64,000 bases of DNA, taken from NCBI GenBank assembly GCA_022414725.1, contig CM039464.1, positions 3,164,021 through 3,228,020 of the forward strand, given 5' to 3'. Under the pieces are notes generated by a model that ran no database searches, was not told the origin of the DNA, and worked only from the letters and a program-made list of their open reading frames with translations. Every line of letters starts with the position of its first letter. The first letter of the stretch is position 1. The translations under genes and the position numbers were made by a program. Shown here one piece after another: positions 10,215-21,308 of the stretch. The stretch is from Microglena sp. YARC. Lineage: Eukaryota; Chlorophyta; Chlorophyceae; Chlamydomonadales; Chlamydomonadaceae.

Positions 10215-13200
10215 ATTCTGGCAGGTGTTCAACACGTGGTATCGCACCCAGATAACTGCTGGGGGAGATAGGCCCGTGATCAGCAAGGTCCATGCGTGGT
10301 ATGACAACAACTCAGCCTCTGTCTGGGGAAACAAACATACTCGCCCTACTTTGCAGGAGGCCCTCTTGCATGCTAATGGGCTCCGCTCTGCTGAGGAGGT
10401 TAAGAAATACAACCGGTCTTACAAGTCCAAGAAGGTTAGTGGGTGTGTGTGTGCAAAGAAGATTATTGTGTGTGTGTGGGTGTAGGTGTCCTCGTGTGCA
10501 TGTGTGTGTGTGGGGTGGGTGTGTGGAGGGAGGGACTTGGCAGGAGGCCCTCTTGCATGCTAATGGGCTCCGCTCTGCTGAGGAGGTTAAGAAATACAAC
10601 CGGTCTTACAAGTCCAAGAAGGTTAGTGGGTGTGTGGGGGGGGAGATAAACATACAAACAAATACGCACACACAAACAAATACACATACTCACATACACT
10701 CAACAATACACATACACATACACATTATGACATGCACGTACACAAAACACACATACACACATACTAACATACAGAACATGCACACTAACACATGTGCACA
10801 CATAAATACACATACTGATATACAAAGACACAGACATACACACACATCTGGTGGGTTCTACCTTCTACCTCTACACAAACATTCAAGTTTTCTGCGGGCA
10901 TACTCCCAAGCCCATAAAAACGTCAAAATGCTATTAATTTTAGATGATGATCATATTTTTACTGGTGTCCTCCTATGGGCTCCAAATGTGCCCTATGCCT
11001 CTCAGCATCTAACGTCATCGGAACCCTGTCTTCTCACAGCCTATGTTCCAGTCTGTTCATTAAAAACATCAAAATGCCCATAAAATGCTTTTGAAATGTT
11101 CCAGTCTGCGCATCAAAATGCTTTTACTTATGTATATACATCAGCATCTAAGACCAGCGTACCAATATCTTTTTGCAGACTACCGGGATGTTTCAGTCTG
11201 CACATAAAATACATCAAAACGCATTTAATTTCGTGACCATCAGCATCTAACAGCATTGTAGCATCCTCTTTTGCAGACATTGTCCAGACTGCCGCTTCCG
11301 TCAAGTCTAAACATATCCAAAATGTAAATACAAATGTTCTTAAAACGTACATAAAATGCTTTTAAAATCAACATCTGCAACCATCGCACCATCGCTTTTT
11401 TGCAGACAATGTTGCAGACTGCAGCTTTCGTCAAGTCTAAACAGATCCAGCAGAGCTCCACAAGTGAGCATACCATGGACCGTGCCAGCATCACAAGTGG
11501 AGTGGTTGGAGACATAGAAGGCCTGGTATTTCTCATACCATGATATAAAAATGCACATAAAATGCACATAAAAATACACATAAAATGTGCATAAAAATGC
11601 TTTTAAATGTTCCAGTCTGCGCATTGCTTCTACTTGTATGGCCATCAGCATCTAACACCATCGCACCATCCTCTTTTTGCAGACAATGTTCCAGACTGCG
11701 GCTTCCCACAAGTCTAAACAGATCCAGCAGAGCTCTACAAGTGAGCATACCGTGGACCGTGCCAGCATCACAAGTGGAATGGTTGGAGACATAGAAGGCC
11801 TGGCATCTCTCATAGCGCAACATAACGAGGCCCTTGCAAAGAGACATGAGATGTCCTCCCGCCTGCCTTCTGGAGTGAATCCAGGACCACAAGTCCATAA
11901 TCGGAAGGCAGGCGGGATGATATCTCATCTCTCACAGAGGACCTCCTCACTCACCTCCTCAGCCACTACTTTGGAGGATCCCAAGCACAAACAGCAGCAG
12001 CAGCAGCAGCAGTGGTCAGCAACCGCTTCAGAGGATCCCCAGCACAAGCAGCAACAGCAGCAGCAGCCGCATTGGTCAGCCACCACTGCAGAGGATCCCC
12101 AACACAAGCAGCAGCAGCAGGAGCATTGGTCGGTCACCACTGCAGAGGATCCCCGGCACAAGCAGCAACAACAGCAGCAGAAGCAGCAGCACGCGCAGCA
12201 ACAGAAGCAGCAGCAGCAGTGGTCGGCCACCACTGCAGAGGATCCCCGGCACAAGCAGCAACAACAACAGCAGAAGCAGCAGCACACGCAGCAACGGCAG
12301 CAGCAGCAGCAGCAGCAGTGGTCGGCCACCACTGCAGAGTATCCTCAGCACAAGCAGCAACAGCACAAGCAGCAGTGGGCTGGCCATGAGGTCAGCACTG
12401 CTGCTGCACCCTTTCAAAGCAAACCTAGCACGCCTCAAGCTTCTCCTTTCAGCTTCAACATGACAAACCTGCCACCCTTCGTCCTTCCTACTGTGACCTC
12501 CGGGGACCGATGCAAGCCCTACAGGGCTGACTCATTCAATAGTGCAGATGACTCCGAGTCACTCCCCTCATCTTCCCAGCAGCTACCTGAGTCTTTTGGT
12601 CTTGGCCAGCAGGCCAGTGCGACTCACTACGGCTTGGCTTCCCAACAGCCCTCATCTTCCCAGCAGCTACCTGAGTATTTTGGTCTTGGCCAGCGGGCTA
12701 GTGCGTCTCACTATGGCTCGGCTTCCCAACAGCCCTCCTCTTCTCAACAGCTGCCTGAGCCTTTTGGCCTCGGCCGACGGGCTAGTGCTTTTTTCTATGG
12801 TTTGGCTTCCCTGGAGCCTGAGACCCTCGCACAGCGACCTAGTGCTCTGACCTGCAACAGCTCCCTGCCTGCGACCATAAGTGGCGTGGCTTCCTACCAC
12901 CTGGACACCTGTGGCTTGGATCTGCCAGGTGGTGCTCTGACCTGCAACGGCTTCCTGCCTGCGACCATAAGTGGCGTGGCTTCCCACCAGCTTGACACCT
13001 ATGGCTTGGATCCGCCAGGTGGTGCTATCACCTACAACAGCTCCCTTCCTGCCTCCAGCTATGGAGGGATGCCCCCTCAGCTTGACACCAGCGGTCACGT
13101 GCAGCGATCTAGCGCATCTCAGTACAACTTGGTTCCGCCCACATCTTTGTTGCTCTCGCCTTTCACTAACAGCCACAAAGTCTCCTTCCGGATGATTCCC

Positions 13201-13536
13201 TGCATGCCTGCACAGCCGGTGGCGTCCACAAGCTGGTATCCACCATTGAGAGTGGGGCCACCATTGAGAGTGGTATCCATCATTGAGAGTGGGGCCAGTC
13301 AAACGGATGAACCCTGCACCTCCTGGAAGCGGTCCTTTAGCGACCAGCTGTCAAACGCCCAGAACAAGAGAAGCCGCCGGGAGTCAACCACATCCGTGTT
13401 TGGGCCTGAGTCTCTGTCGAGTGTGGTGAAAGGCCCAAACCAGAGAACCTCCTATGTCATCACCACTTCTCTCTCATCCGTGCACGCAGCTTCTGTACCG
13501 TCCTCCTCCTTCTCATTGGATGACTACGTTCTGTGA
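10215..13536 (+). CDS. Gln-rich, repeat-containing probable nuclear protein (5' exons not found)
   Basis: Two exons fit: 10215-10434 (acceptor ATAG before, donor AAG|GTTAGT after) and 11683-13536 (acceptor TTTTTGCAG, stop TGA 13534-13536). They join in phase 0. The first exon encodes WQVFNTWYRTQIT, VHAWYDNNSASVW and EVKKYNRSYKSKK; WYDN recalls a homeodomain-type recognition helix, a weak hint only. The last exon (617 aa) has Gln-rich repeats (about 11990-12375) built on WSATTAEDP and HKQQQ. It then has three ~26-aa repeats with SSSQQLPE and FGLG (12570-12800), two to three repeats with LPATISGVAS and LDT.GLD (12850-13100), and a basic NKRSRR near the C terminus that could be a nuclear signal. 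A transcription-factor role is inference. The exon at 10215 may instead be split at an internal TTTGCAG (about 10350). Upstream exons are not identifiable. Confidence 0.55.
10538..10628 (+). repeat. Duplicate of the 3' part of the exon at 10215-10434, with its donor
   Basis: Repeats 10353-10441 almost exactly, from GCAGGAGGCCCTC through AAGTCCAAGAAGGTTAGTGGG. It keeps a CAG acceptor-like end (TTGGCAG) and the same donor GTTAGT, so it could be used as an alternative exon. Confidence 0.7.
10640..11160 (+). other. Intron with CA-rich microsatellite
   Basis: 10650-10850 is rich in ACACATAC-type repeats. 10900-11110 contains ATAAAAACGTCAAAATGC-like motifs that recur upstream of each downstream pseudo-exon. 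Confidence 0.6.
11161..11682 (+). repeat. Tandem pseudo-exons copying the 5' end of the terminal exon
   Basis: Each unit has an intron-like part (ACATAAAATGC, then ATCAGCATCTAACA) followed by TTTTGCAG and exon-like sequence. The copy at 11406-11540 reproduces about 120 bp of the terminal exon start with a few changes (AGCAGAGCTCCACAAGTGAG), then diverges at GGCCTGGTATTTC. A shorter copy starts at 11279 and a poorer one near 11180. The full exon follows at 11683. These could be mutually exclusive or decoy acceptors. Confidence 0.7.
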
Positions 13537-13945
13537 TTAGTCTGTGTGCCTGTGATCGGTCTGTTATGGTCCTGGCCTGGCCTGGGCCTTAAGTCTCTGT
13601 TGAGTGTGGTACAAGGTCCCAATCAGAGAACCTCAGAAACGTCAGAAGCTAGAGAACCTCATACGTCATCACAAATTCTATCTCATCTGTGCACGCAGCC
13701 TCCGTACTGCACTCATTTTTCTCATTGGATGACTGCAGTCTGTGAACGGTCTGTGTGCATGTGATCAGTCTGTGCGCTTTTGATCGGTCTGTGCCTGGGC
13801 CTGAGTCTGTGTTGATTGTGGGGCAAGGCCCAAACCAGAGAACCTCCTATGTCGTCACCACTTCTTTCTCATCTGTGCTCACAGCCTACGTACCACCCTC
13901 ATCCTTCTCATTGGATGACTGCGGTCTGTGAACGGTCTGTGCGAC
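13409..13945 (+). repeat. Three copies of the gene's 3' coding end, two lying past the stop codon
   Basis: The segment from GAGTCTCTGTCGAGTGTGG through CTCATTGGATGACT and the stop occurs at 13409, 13588 and 13802. The first copy is coding. The next two keep AACCAGAGAACCTC and the CTCATTGGATGACTGC end but carry substitutions and indels. They lie in the presumed 3' UTR before the AATAAA at 14047. Confidence 0.7.
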
Positions 13946-14046
13946 TGAGAGATAGTTTGAATGCCACTGTACATTTTGGGGGTCTTCGGCACCTTTTTCT
14001 GTACCCCTACCGCACCCTTAACCTAGAATGCACCCACATTTAGCCC

Positions 14047-14052
14047 AATAAA
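14047..14052 (+). terminator. Possible polyadenylation signal AATAAA
   Basis: AATAAA about 510 bp after the stop codon of the Gln-rich gene, beyond the duplicated 3' segments. Position and strand fit, but no transcript end is visible. Green algae often use TGTAA instead. Confidence 0.35.
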
Positions 14053-14195
14053 AGGGTGATATAGTCTGTAGACCCCCTAAATGAGTTCTGATGTCCGCGC
14101 CCTGTTTTTGGAGCTGATGCTCTCTTACCCAGTGAGCGCCCTGGTTGGCAGAGCCGGTGCTATTGTTTAGCCTGATATGCAAAATGGCATCATTT

Positions 14196-14355
14196 TTAGT
14201 GGAGCCCCCCCTTCTGGGGGGCGGGAGCCCTTAGGGTCACCCCCGTTATCCATTTGACCGACTGACCGACCCGACGACCGACCGACGTGCGATCGAGACG
14301 AGCCAACACTCTCCGCCAATTTCTTGCGTCCCTTGCGACGCTGCCTAGGACTTTC
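14196..14355 (+). repeat. Dispersed repeat family D, copy 1
   Basis: Has the family order: a hairpin-like CCCCCTTCTGGGGGGCGGGA, then a CCATTTGACCGACTGACC stretch, then CAACACTCTCCGCCAATTT, then TTGCGACGCTGC and GGACTTT. Other copies are at 25139-25330 (minus), 60467-60683 and 62396-62612. This copy lacks the internal GCCTGACACGTCAGCCAAC block. Confidence 0.65.
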
Positions 14356-14912
14356 CCCCAATGTTTCTACATGCATTTTGTGGTCGACTTGGGATTTTCA
14401 TGCAGTACAAGCATAGTACTGCATAGATTTTCGCGAATGTTCTGAGTGCTAGATAGATGAACCTATCTTTTAGTATATGTTATTATCACACGTTTTAATG
14501 CCACTGGAATTAGACCGGTGCCAATAGTGAACGCATTCGCATTCATATCATGTTTTGCAGGGAGTCCAAATACATGTTTGAATTATTAAATTCTTATCTG
14601 TAGCGTTATTTTGGTATTTCCCTGTTTCCCGTGCATACATGTTATAGTTCAGCTTTTATGCCGTCTCTAGAGTGGCTCAGAGAAGCCAGTGCCTAGCCCC
14701 TGCCTTGCTCTAACCAGTGCCGTTGTCAGCTAGGGCCACGTGCCTTGCCACATAGTACCATCTGCACCGTTATTGTTTCCTTCATCAGTCGGCTTTCACG
14801 CCGTCTGTTCATCATATGTAAGCTAAACACTTTCCAGTTACCGTGTCAACGCAGTCTCACTACTTCGACTATAAAAATACACGACTGATTGAGTCTTTGT
14901 TGGATGCCATAC
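14356..14912. other. Intergenic, nothing recognised
   Basis: No open frame, RNA or within-window repeat is convincing. Confidence 0.45.
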
Positions 14913-15076
14913 CAGGGTACTACCAAGCGCGCGGGGCAGAGCGATTTCGCGCACGCTTTTTGAGCCCCACTGCGCGTTTCGCGCAGTTTTTCCAACCCCC
15001 TGTGGGCGCAGCGCACAGTTTTTTGCGGGTTTTACACTACAAAGCGCTGACCAATTTGACAAAATGTAGTACCATG
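14913..15076 (-). mobile_element. hAT-type MITE, 164 bp
   Basis: Starts CAGGGTACTACC and ends GTAGTACCATG, the last four bases being a mutated CCTG. It is flanked by TGCCATAC (14905-14912) and TGCCATAT (15077-15084), a 7/8-match 8-bp target duplication. The interior shares the GCGC-rich blocks of the copies at 22844 and 54678 (AAGCGCTGACCAATTTG, GGGCGCAGC). It has no coding capacity, so it must depend on a transposase elsewhere. Confidence 0.75.
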
Positions 15077-15084
15077 TGCCATAT

Positions 15085-16002
15085 ATCATTAATTGTAAGA
15101 ACATTTCTCTTAGCCTATTAGGCCCACCCCTGGACTGTAGCCATACATACATTTCAGTCGCAAACAAGAACAGACAATGCAACAGAATGTACAAAGCAGG
15201 TATGCGCCCAAGGTGCTCGTATCAAGGAGGCCTGGTTGCATTGTCTGCAGGCGTAGGGTACCGGTCCACCAACGGAGAGCGGCCTCGAAGATAATGCCCC
15301 ACGCGTCCTAACAAACATACATACATACCGGTACATACATACATGTCTCACTTCCAAGTGTCTCTTGTCTCAGTCTGGTGAGCCTGGTGTAATATAGGGT
15401 ACTTGTGACAAGCCCCAACACCCGTGTTATTTTTTCAATCCAAAGAGGGGAAATGGAAAAACTAGTTTACAGCTGCTTATTCATTGCTTCACAACACATG
15501 GTGGCACATCCATAATATGAGCCATCATTTGTGTTATATTCATAAATATCACCCAAGTAGTTGAAGAGGGCTGTTGACATGTGGCATTTTTAGAAGATGA
15601 CTAATACTGTTGAGCAAGCCTAATACATACATGCCTCACTTCCAAGTGCCTCCTGTCCCAGTCAGGGTTGTTAAAACCGTTACGTTTCACAATTCAAACG
15701 CAGATTTGGGCTCATGGGTCATGGATTTGGGTTTTGGCCCATGACAGGTTTTGGACTAGGAAAGGTAGATGTTGTAACGGTATGGCTCTGTATATGTACT
15801 AGATAATGAGTACTCGGACACCATATGAACTCCTTTGCCGAATGTCGCTATGGTGTAACGATTCTGATCCGTTACAGATGTTGGCTCGTGAAACGTAGTT
15901 TTTGTGAAGAGTTACGTTTGGAACCATTTATCTTGAAGTACTGTTGAACAACCCTGCCCTAGTCCCAGTTTCCTACCTAACTCTTCCTTTTTATTGGTGT
16001 TC
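15085..16002. other. Intergenic with diffuse repeats
   Basis: 15110-15155 carries TTAGCCTATTAGGCCCACCCCTGG-like sequence related to 31815-31860 and 31950-31985. TCACTTCCAAGTGTCTC-type sequence occurs at 15350 and 15640. No gene is seen. Confidence 0.45.
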
Positions 16003-16145
16003 TCTGTCGCTGTCAACCAATAATAGAGGGACCATGTTCGCTGTCATGGTAGCTTTGTCCTGGTAAAGTAGCAGTTCCTTCCCAACCGCTATAAAACGAG
16101 GCTCCCTTAGTCCCTTAGTTCCACGGCCCACCAGGCGTTATCGTT
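16003..16145 (+). mobile_element. SINE body, 5'-truncated
   Basis: Contains CATGGTAGCTTTGTCC, GTAAAGTAGCAG, GGCTCCCTTAG and the family 3' end CCACCAGGCGTTATC followed by a T-rich run. It matches the bodies of the SINEs at 28862-29041 and 32723-32925 but lacks the tRNA-like head. Confidence 0.55.
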
Positions 16146-16593
16146 TCTTCCTTTTTTTATTGAAATGCTTGTAAGCTTAGCTTCTACTGGACAGGATATT
16201 TTTTTACACCAACATAATATGTGAATGGAAGAGCCCTACAGAAGGTGGGATGATGACTTATATTTGACCGACGCTGCTGCGCTGGCCTACCTATCAGCCT
16301 GTGACAGCGTATTGTGTGTATGACGGCATGAGTGGGATTTGAATGCATGCATTTGTGTATGTAATACCGGTAGTCCAGGGGGCAGGGGTAGGTCAAATGG
16401 GCTAAAGGGACTTGCCTAAACAAGGCATTGATAAACTGAACCCCAATCGACCATTTTACGGACGGGGGCCCTGAGGTCGTGCTACATTGATATTTGGTTT
16501 TACAATTATAAATAAATCGCCATCCCAAATGTATCATCCCTTGGTAGTTGTAGACCAGGTTTGTTCAAAATGTGATGTCTCACGTCTCAAACG

Positions 16594-16842
16594 TTTAGCT
16601 TTCCGGAGTATTATCTCGTGAGGACTGACACAGGGAAATGTCGAAAGGCGCTAAGCTTACAATCGTGATAGCATGCCAGGCGGCAAGCTAGGTATAAGAA
16701 GGGAAAGGGCGACAGTACCTCAGGGTACTGCCGCCGGTAGGTGCCGGCCCTAACGGGTGGAGGCACTACTATGGAAGCTTTCAGGCGGGGAGCCTGGTGC
16801 CCCAAGACACTCTAGCTGAGCCGGGAGAACCGGTCTATAACA
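16594..16842 (-). repeat. 3' LTR of the copia element
   Basis: Identical to 21658-21906 except at position 16781. In element orientation it begins TGTTATAGACC. Its other end is CTAAA, not the usual CA. Confidence 0.95.
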
Positions 16843-17453
16843 TCCCCCCCAATTTCTGGTATTCTTTATTCATAAGAATCCCTGGAATTAGGAGGTTCTA
16901 GGGAAAGGGAAGCTAGAGTGAAAATAGATAACTGGTGCATAGGAGAGCCGGGGGGGTATAGGCTTCTGGCTTGGACAGTGTTCACTAAAGGATGGCATAA
17001 GACTTTGAGAGGCATATGCAAGTACATCAAGGGGGGAACAAGGGACAGAGGCAGTGCAGTGACTATTATCTATTATCTAGGTGGGACTGGATTCCAGCTG
17101 TGGGGCTGCCAGGAAGGTGTAGCCATATGGCTTTGTTCAGCTAAAAGGAGCTTGTAGCAATCTGTTTGATTTCCATTAATAAACAACTTTAAAGTAGACG
17201 TCCCCCGCTGGCTCATGGCTATCATTCCAGATGGGAGGATATAGTGAGATACTTCCAGTATCATCTATAAAGTATCATGAGTCAGGATCTCAAGATCAAT
17301 GCTGGGGGAAACTATAGGGTCATAGTGGGGAGTCAGTAATGGACTGTAAGGGGATCTGCAGGAAGCTGCAGGAGCTCAAGAAGGCAGGTATCTCCCCATG
17401 GTCAAGGACATGAGTGATGCTATATCACAGGTTCTTGATCAAAGCTTCTATAG
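16843..17453 (-). other. copia 3' untranslated region and polypurine tract
   Basis: Lies between the last pol stop codon (17454-17456) and the 3' LTR. The minus strand next to the LTR reads TTGGGGGGGATG, a plausible plus-strand primer. No envelope-like or extra open frame is seen. Confidence 0.7.
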
Positions 17454-18971
17454 CTAATCCATTTTGAGCTTGGCATTGCATCCAATCTTTGCTCTGAAGT
17501 CACAGAACTTGGCCCTGGGCAGAGCTTTGGTGAGCATGTCAGAAATGTTGGCAGCAGTTGGGATCCAATTCATTTTGATACCCTCCTTCTTGGACTGTTC
17601 TTTGAGGAAGTAGAATCTATCTGGTCTCCATGTGCTTCAGTCTGGATGACAGCTTCTCTTGGTTCCAGGCACTAAGGGCAGCTTGGTCGTCACCGTTGAT
17701 GGTGAGGGGAGGGGGAACTATGCCTGTGGCAGAGTGTTGTAGTTTTCTCAACCACATTCCCTCTTGGGCAGCAGAGGTAGCTGCCATGAACTCAGCTTCT
17801 GTAGTGGACAATGCTGTAGCAGATGCCTGGATCTTGGATGCCCATGAGATTGATCCCCCTTGGTTGAGGAAGACGTAACCTGTTGTGGACTTCCTTGTGA
17901 TTGGACAGGCAGCATGGTCAGAATCACAGTAACCAATGAGGGGTTTGTTGGAGAAGGTGTAGGTGATGCCATGGTCTGGCGTGTTAGACAGGTACTTGAG
18001 GATACCAGTTGCAGCTTCCATGTCGTCATGCAACGGGTGTGCACTGTGCCTGGCCAATCTGTTGACTGCTTGGGCAATGTCAGGTCTTGTGTTGACTGCC
18101 AGGTAGTTGAGGGAGCCTACAATTTGGGCAAGTGGAAGGCCTGTGTCTGGGGCATCTTTGCTGGCATAGGGCAGTGGAGCATCTGGTAGGAGGGGCACAG
18201 GGAATCTGGTGCTGTTGGGTTCAGGAAGCATGTTGTGGGCGCGCAGCAGATCCTGGATGAACCTTGATTGGCAGATGTGGAGGGTGCCAGCTGATGCATT
18301 CCTTGTGATTTCATAGCCAACAAAAACTGAGGGGTCACCAAGGTCTCTAGTCTTGTATAGCGTCATGATGGTGGTTTTGTACTTGTCTAGGATGGTTTTG
18401 TCAAAGGACAGCATAAGGAAATCATCAACCCACAGGAATACCCAGATGATGGGTTTGTTGGTTGAGCTGGGGAGCACAAATAGACCTTGGTCTACGTCTA
18501 CTTCTCTGAATCCTATAGCTGTCATATCTTCTTTGACCTTGAGGTACCACTGTCGAGAAGCTTGTTTGAGACCATAAAGGCATTTCCACATACGACAGCC
18601 CTGTGGTCCTGTTCGAATCCTGGTGGTTGGGTGCAGTACAGTTCTTCTTCCACTATGCCATTGAGGAAGGCTGTGGAAACGTCTAACTGTGCTAGGTATG
18701 CCTTTGGGTTTGCTGCCATTGAGGGGATGTAACGAATGGTAGCATGCTTGGCTACTGGTGCAAAAACTTCATTATAGTCCATTCCTGGGCGTTGGGCATA
18801 CCCTTTGGCAACTAGTCTTGCTTTGTACCTGACAATTTCTCCATCAACTGACTGTTTGATGTCAAAGACCCACTTGGTTCCTATGGCTTTTGCTCCTGAT
18901 GGGAGTTCTGAGAGGGACCAGGTGTTCATCTGTGCAAGTGCTGCTAGTTCGTCTTGCATAGCGGCCTTCCA
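17454..18971 (-). pseudogene. pol: copia pol, reverse transcriptase and RNase H part, frame-disrupted
   Basis: Follows the integrase part after an in-frame TAA (18972-18974); WKAAMQDELAAL directly after it is the usual start of copia reverse transcriptase. The frame runs to about 18592 (TKWVFDIK, LDVSTAFLNG, the usual FLNG block) and then shifts by one missing base into CLYGLKQASRQWYLK. The catalytic motif is WVDD (in FLWVDDF), where YVDD is commoner. RNase H motifs follow: GYCDSDHA, TRKSTTGY and STTEAEFMA. At about 17616-17620 an AGAT duplication shifts the frame again. The C-terminal part (WIPTAANISDMLTKALP) then runs to the TAG at 17454. The enzyme would copy the element RNA into DNA inside virus-like particles. 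As written this copy could not make it in one piece, unless the lesions are sequencing errors. Confidence 0.9.
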
Positions 18972-21275
18972 TTATTTTGCCTGAGGGCCAGATAGAGCTT
19001 CTTTTTCATTCTTGGGGATGATAACTTGGTCAGCAGCTAAGAAGGCTAGAAAGTTAGGGGAGTGTCTTTCTGTGCCAGTACGTCTAGGTTCAACTAGGGA
19101 AGGGTCTACTTCTGGGGGTGGTGGAATATCAGGGCTAGGAGGTGTGGCTTGGGGTAGCTCCTGGTGTGGAGGAGATGGGGGGTTCTGGGGATTTTCAATT
19201 TCCTGAGGGATGTGTTCATCTCCTTGTTCTACTGTTTGGTTATGAGGTGTACTGGCTGCTGGTGTGAGAGTGGATGCTGGTAGAGTGTAAGTCGGCTGGT
19301 ACACTGTTTCTGGGTAAGAAGAGAGGTTGTCTGGTAGTCCCCACACCTGTGGGTTGGTCTGATATTTAGCTTGCCTGGCAAGGATGTACTCTCTTTCTAG
19401 GAGTTCAGACTGGGTGGTAATAGCAGGGGCAGGTGGAGTAGGGTCATCTTCATCAATTTCAACAGGGATATCGTCTTCATAGTTTCCTAGTACCACAGCG
19501 TCTGCACCTGGGAATCCTTTTTGACCTGCCAGGTTTTCAAATTCATTGAAAGTGATATCTCTGGCATCAAAAAATTTGTGTGAGGAGTCTACCACTCTGT
19601 AGGCCTTTCTTGAGTCTGAATATCCAATGAGCCTAGTAATCTTGGCTGAGGGTGAGAACTTGAAATCCCTTGACTTAGGTGGGACATGTACATATGCTGT
19701 ACAGCCAATTGTCCTGAGGTGATCTATCTTAGGCTTGATGCCATGGAAGAGTTCATATGGTGTCTTGTCAGATTCAGATGTTGGTGAGAGGTTTCTGAGG
19801 ATGCTTGCATTTTTGACCATTTCTGCCCAGTACCCGTTGGGGAATTTGGATGAGAGGAGGAGGGCTGTGAACCTGTCGTGCAGGGTTCTGTTCAGGCGTT
19901 CTGCTGCACCATTTGTAGAAGGATTGCCTGGGACTGTGAAATTGAGGGTGATTCCTTTTCTCTTGCACCAACTTTTGAATTTGTTGCACATGTATTCTGA
20001 TCCATTGTCACAGAAAATAGTTCCAATTTTGTTCTGGGTGAGGACTTCGTACCGTTCAAGCTTAGTGATTGTTGCACTGGCTACTGCACTCTTGGTTTTG
20101 TGAAATGTAACAATGGAGTATTTTGAGTAATAATCTAGAATGCCTTGAAAGTAGAGGCTGCCATTTAGGCTAGGAATTTTCATTTTTCCACTCATGTCAA
20201 TGTGAATGATTCCCATGGGTCTGGTAGCTCTGGTGTGAGATGTGGGGTACGGGTTTTTGTCCATCTTAGAGAGGATGCATATCTCACAGGTTTGCTTACT
20301 CATTTTTCTAAATGCAGATGATGTGATGTCGTTACCAATGACCATGTCTTCTGAGGCCATTCTTGCTAAGGAGCTGTAGGCTAAATGTCCTAATCTGATG
20401 TGTTGAAGTTCAGCTGTCATAGGGGTTTTTCTGGAGACAGCTGCCATTGCAACAGCAGTGGTGTATTCAGACCCTCTGATAAGGGTAGGATCATGTTTGA
20501 CTACAGGAACTAGGTACAGGAGCCGTCTTTTGGATCCTGAGATGATGACTTTGTTATTGATGGTCATGGTGCCTTTGTCAGATGTGAACTTGATTTCCAT
20601 GTTGGGCACATTTTTGATGGCTGATGCCATTGAGAACAAGTTGGGTGTGTTCTTATCTGAGTTAAGGTGAACATTGAGAAGGTTGTGGAGTTTCCCATTT
20701 TCTCCTCTGATCAGGGCTGTGCCAGACTTTGTAATGTAAGTGTGACCAGAGGCTGTTAGGACTTTTATGGGAGCTATGTCTTTTATGTCATATAGAAGGC
20801 TGGCATCTCCAGTCATGTGAGAGGTTGCACCTGTGTCCATGATCCAGTTTTTGTATATGCTGCGTGTGGTGCTAGCGGTAGCATTGAGGGCATATTGGGA
20901 GCATGGTTGTTTGTCTGGCTCTGGCTGGTTGGGTCTTTTGTTGGCTATGAGAGATATTAAATCATCACTCATGGGTGGGGGAAAGTTCATCATGTTGAGC
21001 TGTGGGTATGGCACCAGATCTGTGGAGGGATCTATGTTTTCAAAATACCAGTCTGCATACACATCTCGAAGCCAATACAATAAGTCTATGTGCCTGAAGT
21101 TCTTGTACTGTAGCCTGAGAGCAGGGGACATGTTGTGCATGATGTAGATGCTAGATCTAATTTTAGTTTTGGTGTGAGACTCTCTACTTTCTTCCTCCAT
21201 CACCTTAACTTCTTCAGAGATGTCCTTGAGCCAGTGATGAAACTCTGCGGCGTTGGACGCCGACGGTGGATTCAT
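18972..21275 (-). CDS. gag-pol: copia Gag-protease-integrase polyprotein, 767 aa
   Basis: One open frame from ATG at 21275. Residues 1-125 are a short Gag-like region with a single Cys and no CCHC zinc knuckle, shorter than typical copia Gag. The aspartic protease signature WIMDTGATSHM sits at about 144-154 (DTGA 147-150). The integrase zinc-binding motif is H292, H297, C330, C333. The integrase core triad is D360 (IHIDMSG), D423 (FCDNGSEY) and E459 (TNGAAERLNR), with 35 residues between the last two, as expected. A Pro-rich linker (about 600-720) and a copia-type ending follow, before a TAA. In copia elements the reading normally continues into reverse transcriptase, so this TAA is a nonsense change, a read-through site or an error. 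Confidence 0.92.
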   Translation of the reverse strand: MNPPSASNAAEFHHWLKDISEEVKVMEEESRESHTKTKIRSSIYIMHNMSPALRLQYKNFRHIDLLYWLRDVYADWYFENIDPSTDLVPYPQLNMMNFPPPMSDDLISLIANKRPNQPEPDKQPCSQYALNATASTTRSIYKNWIMDTGATSHMTGDASLLYDIKDIAPIKVLTASGHTYITKSGTALIRGENGKLHNLLNVHLNSDKNTPNLFSMASAIKNVPNMEIKFTSDKGTMTINNKVIISGSKRRLLYLVPVVKHDPTLIRGSEYTTAVAMAAVSRKTPMTAELQHIRLGHLAYSSLARMASEDMVIGNDITSSAFRKMSKQTCEICILSKMDKNPYPTSHTRATRPMGIIHIDMSGKMKIPSLNGSLYFQGILDYYSKYSIVTFHKTKSAVASATITKLERYEVLTQNKIGTIFCDNGSEYMCNKFKSWCKRKGITLNFTVPGNPSTNGAAERLNRTLHDRFTALLLSSKFPNGYWAEMVKNASILRNLSPTSESDKTPYELFHGIKPKIDHLRTIGCTAYVHVPPKSRDFKFSPSAKITRLIGYSDSRKAYRVVDSSHKFFDARDITFNEFENLAGQKGFPGADAVVLGNYEDDIPVEIDEDDPTPPAPAITTQSELLEREYILARQAKYQTNPQVWGLPDNLSSYPETVYQPTYTLPASTLTPAASTPHNQTVEQGDEHIPQEIENPQNPPSPPHQELPQATPPSPDIPPPPEVDPSLVEPRRTGTERHSPNFLAFLAADQVIIPKNEKEALSGPQAK

Positions 21276-21308
21276 TGCAAGGGCTGGGACGACTCGTATT
21301 TGAAGAAA

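Noticed and set aside
11925..12438. Cys- or Leu-rich minus-strand frames opposite the Gln-rich coding region
   Set aside because: Antisense shadows of CAG/CAA repeats.
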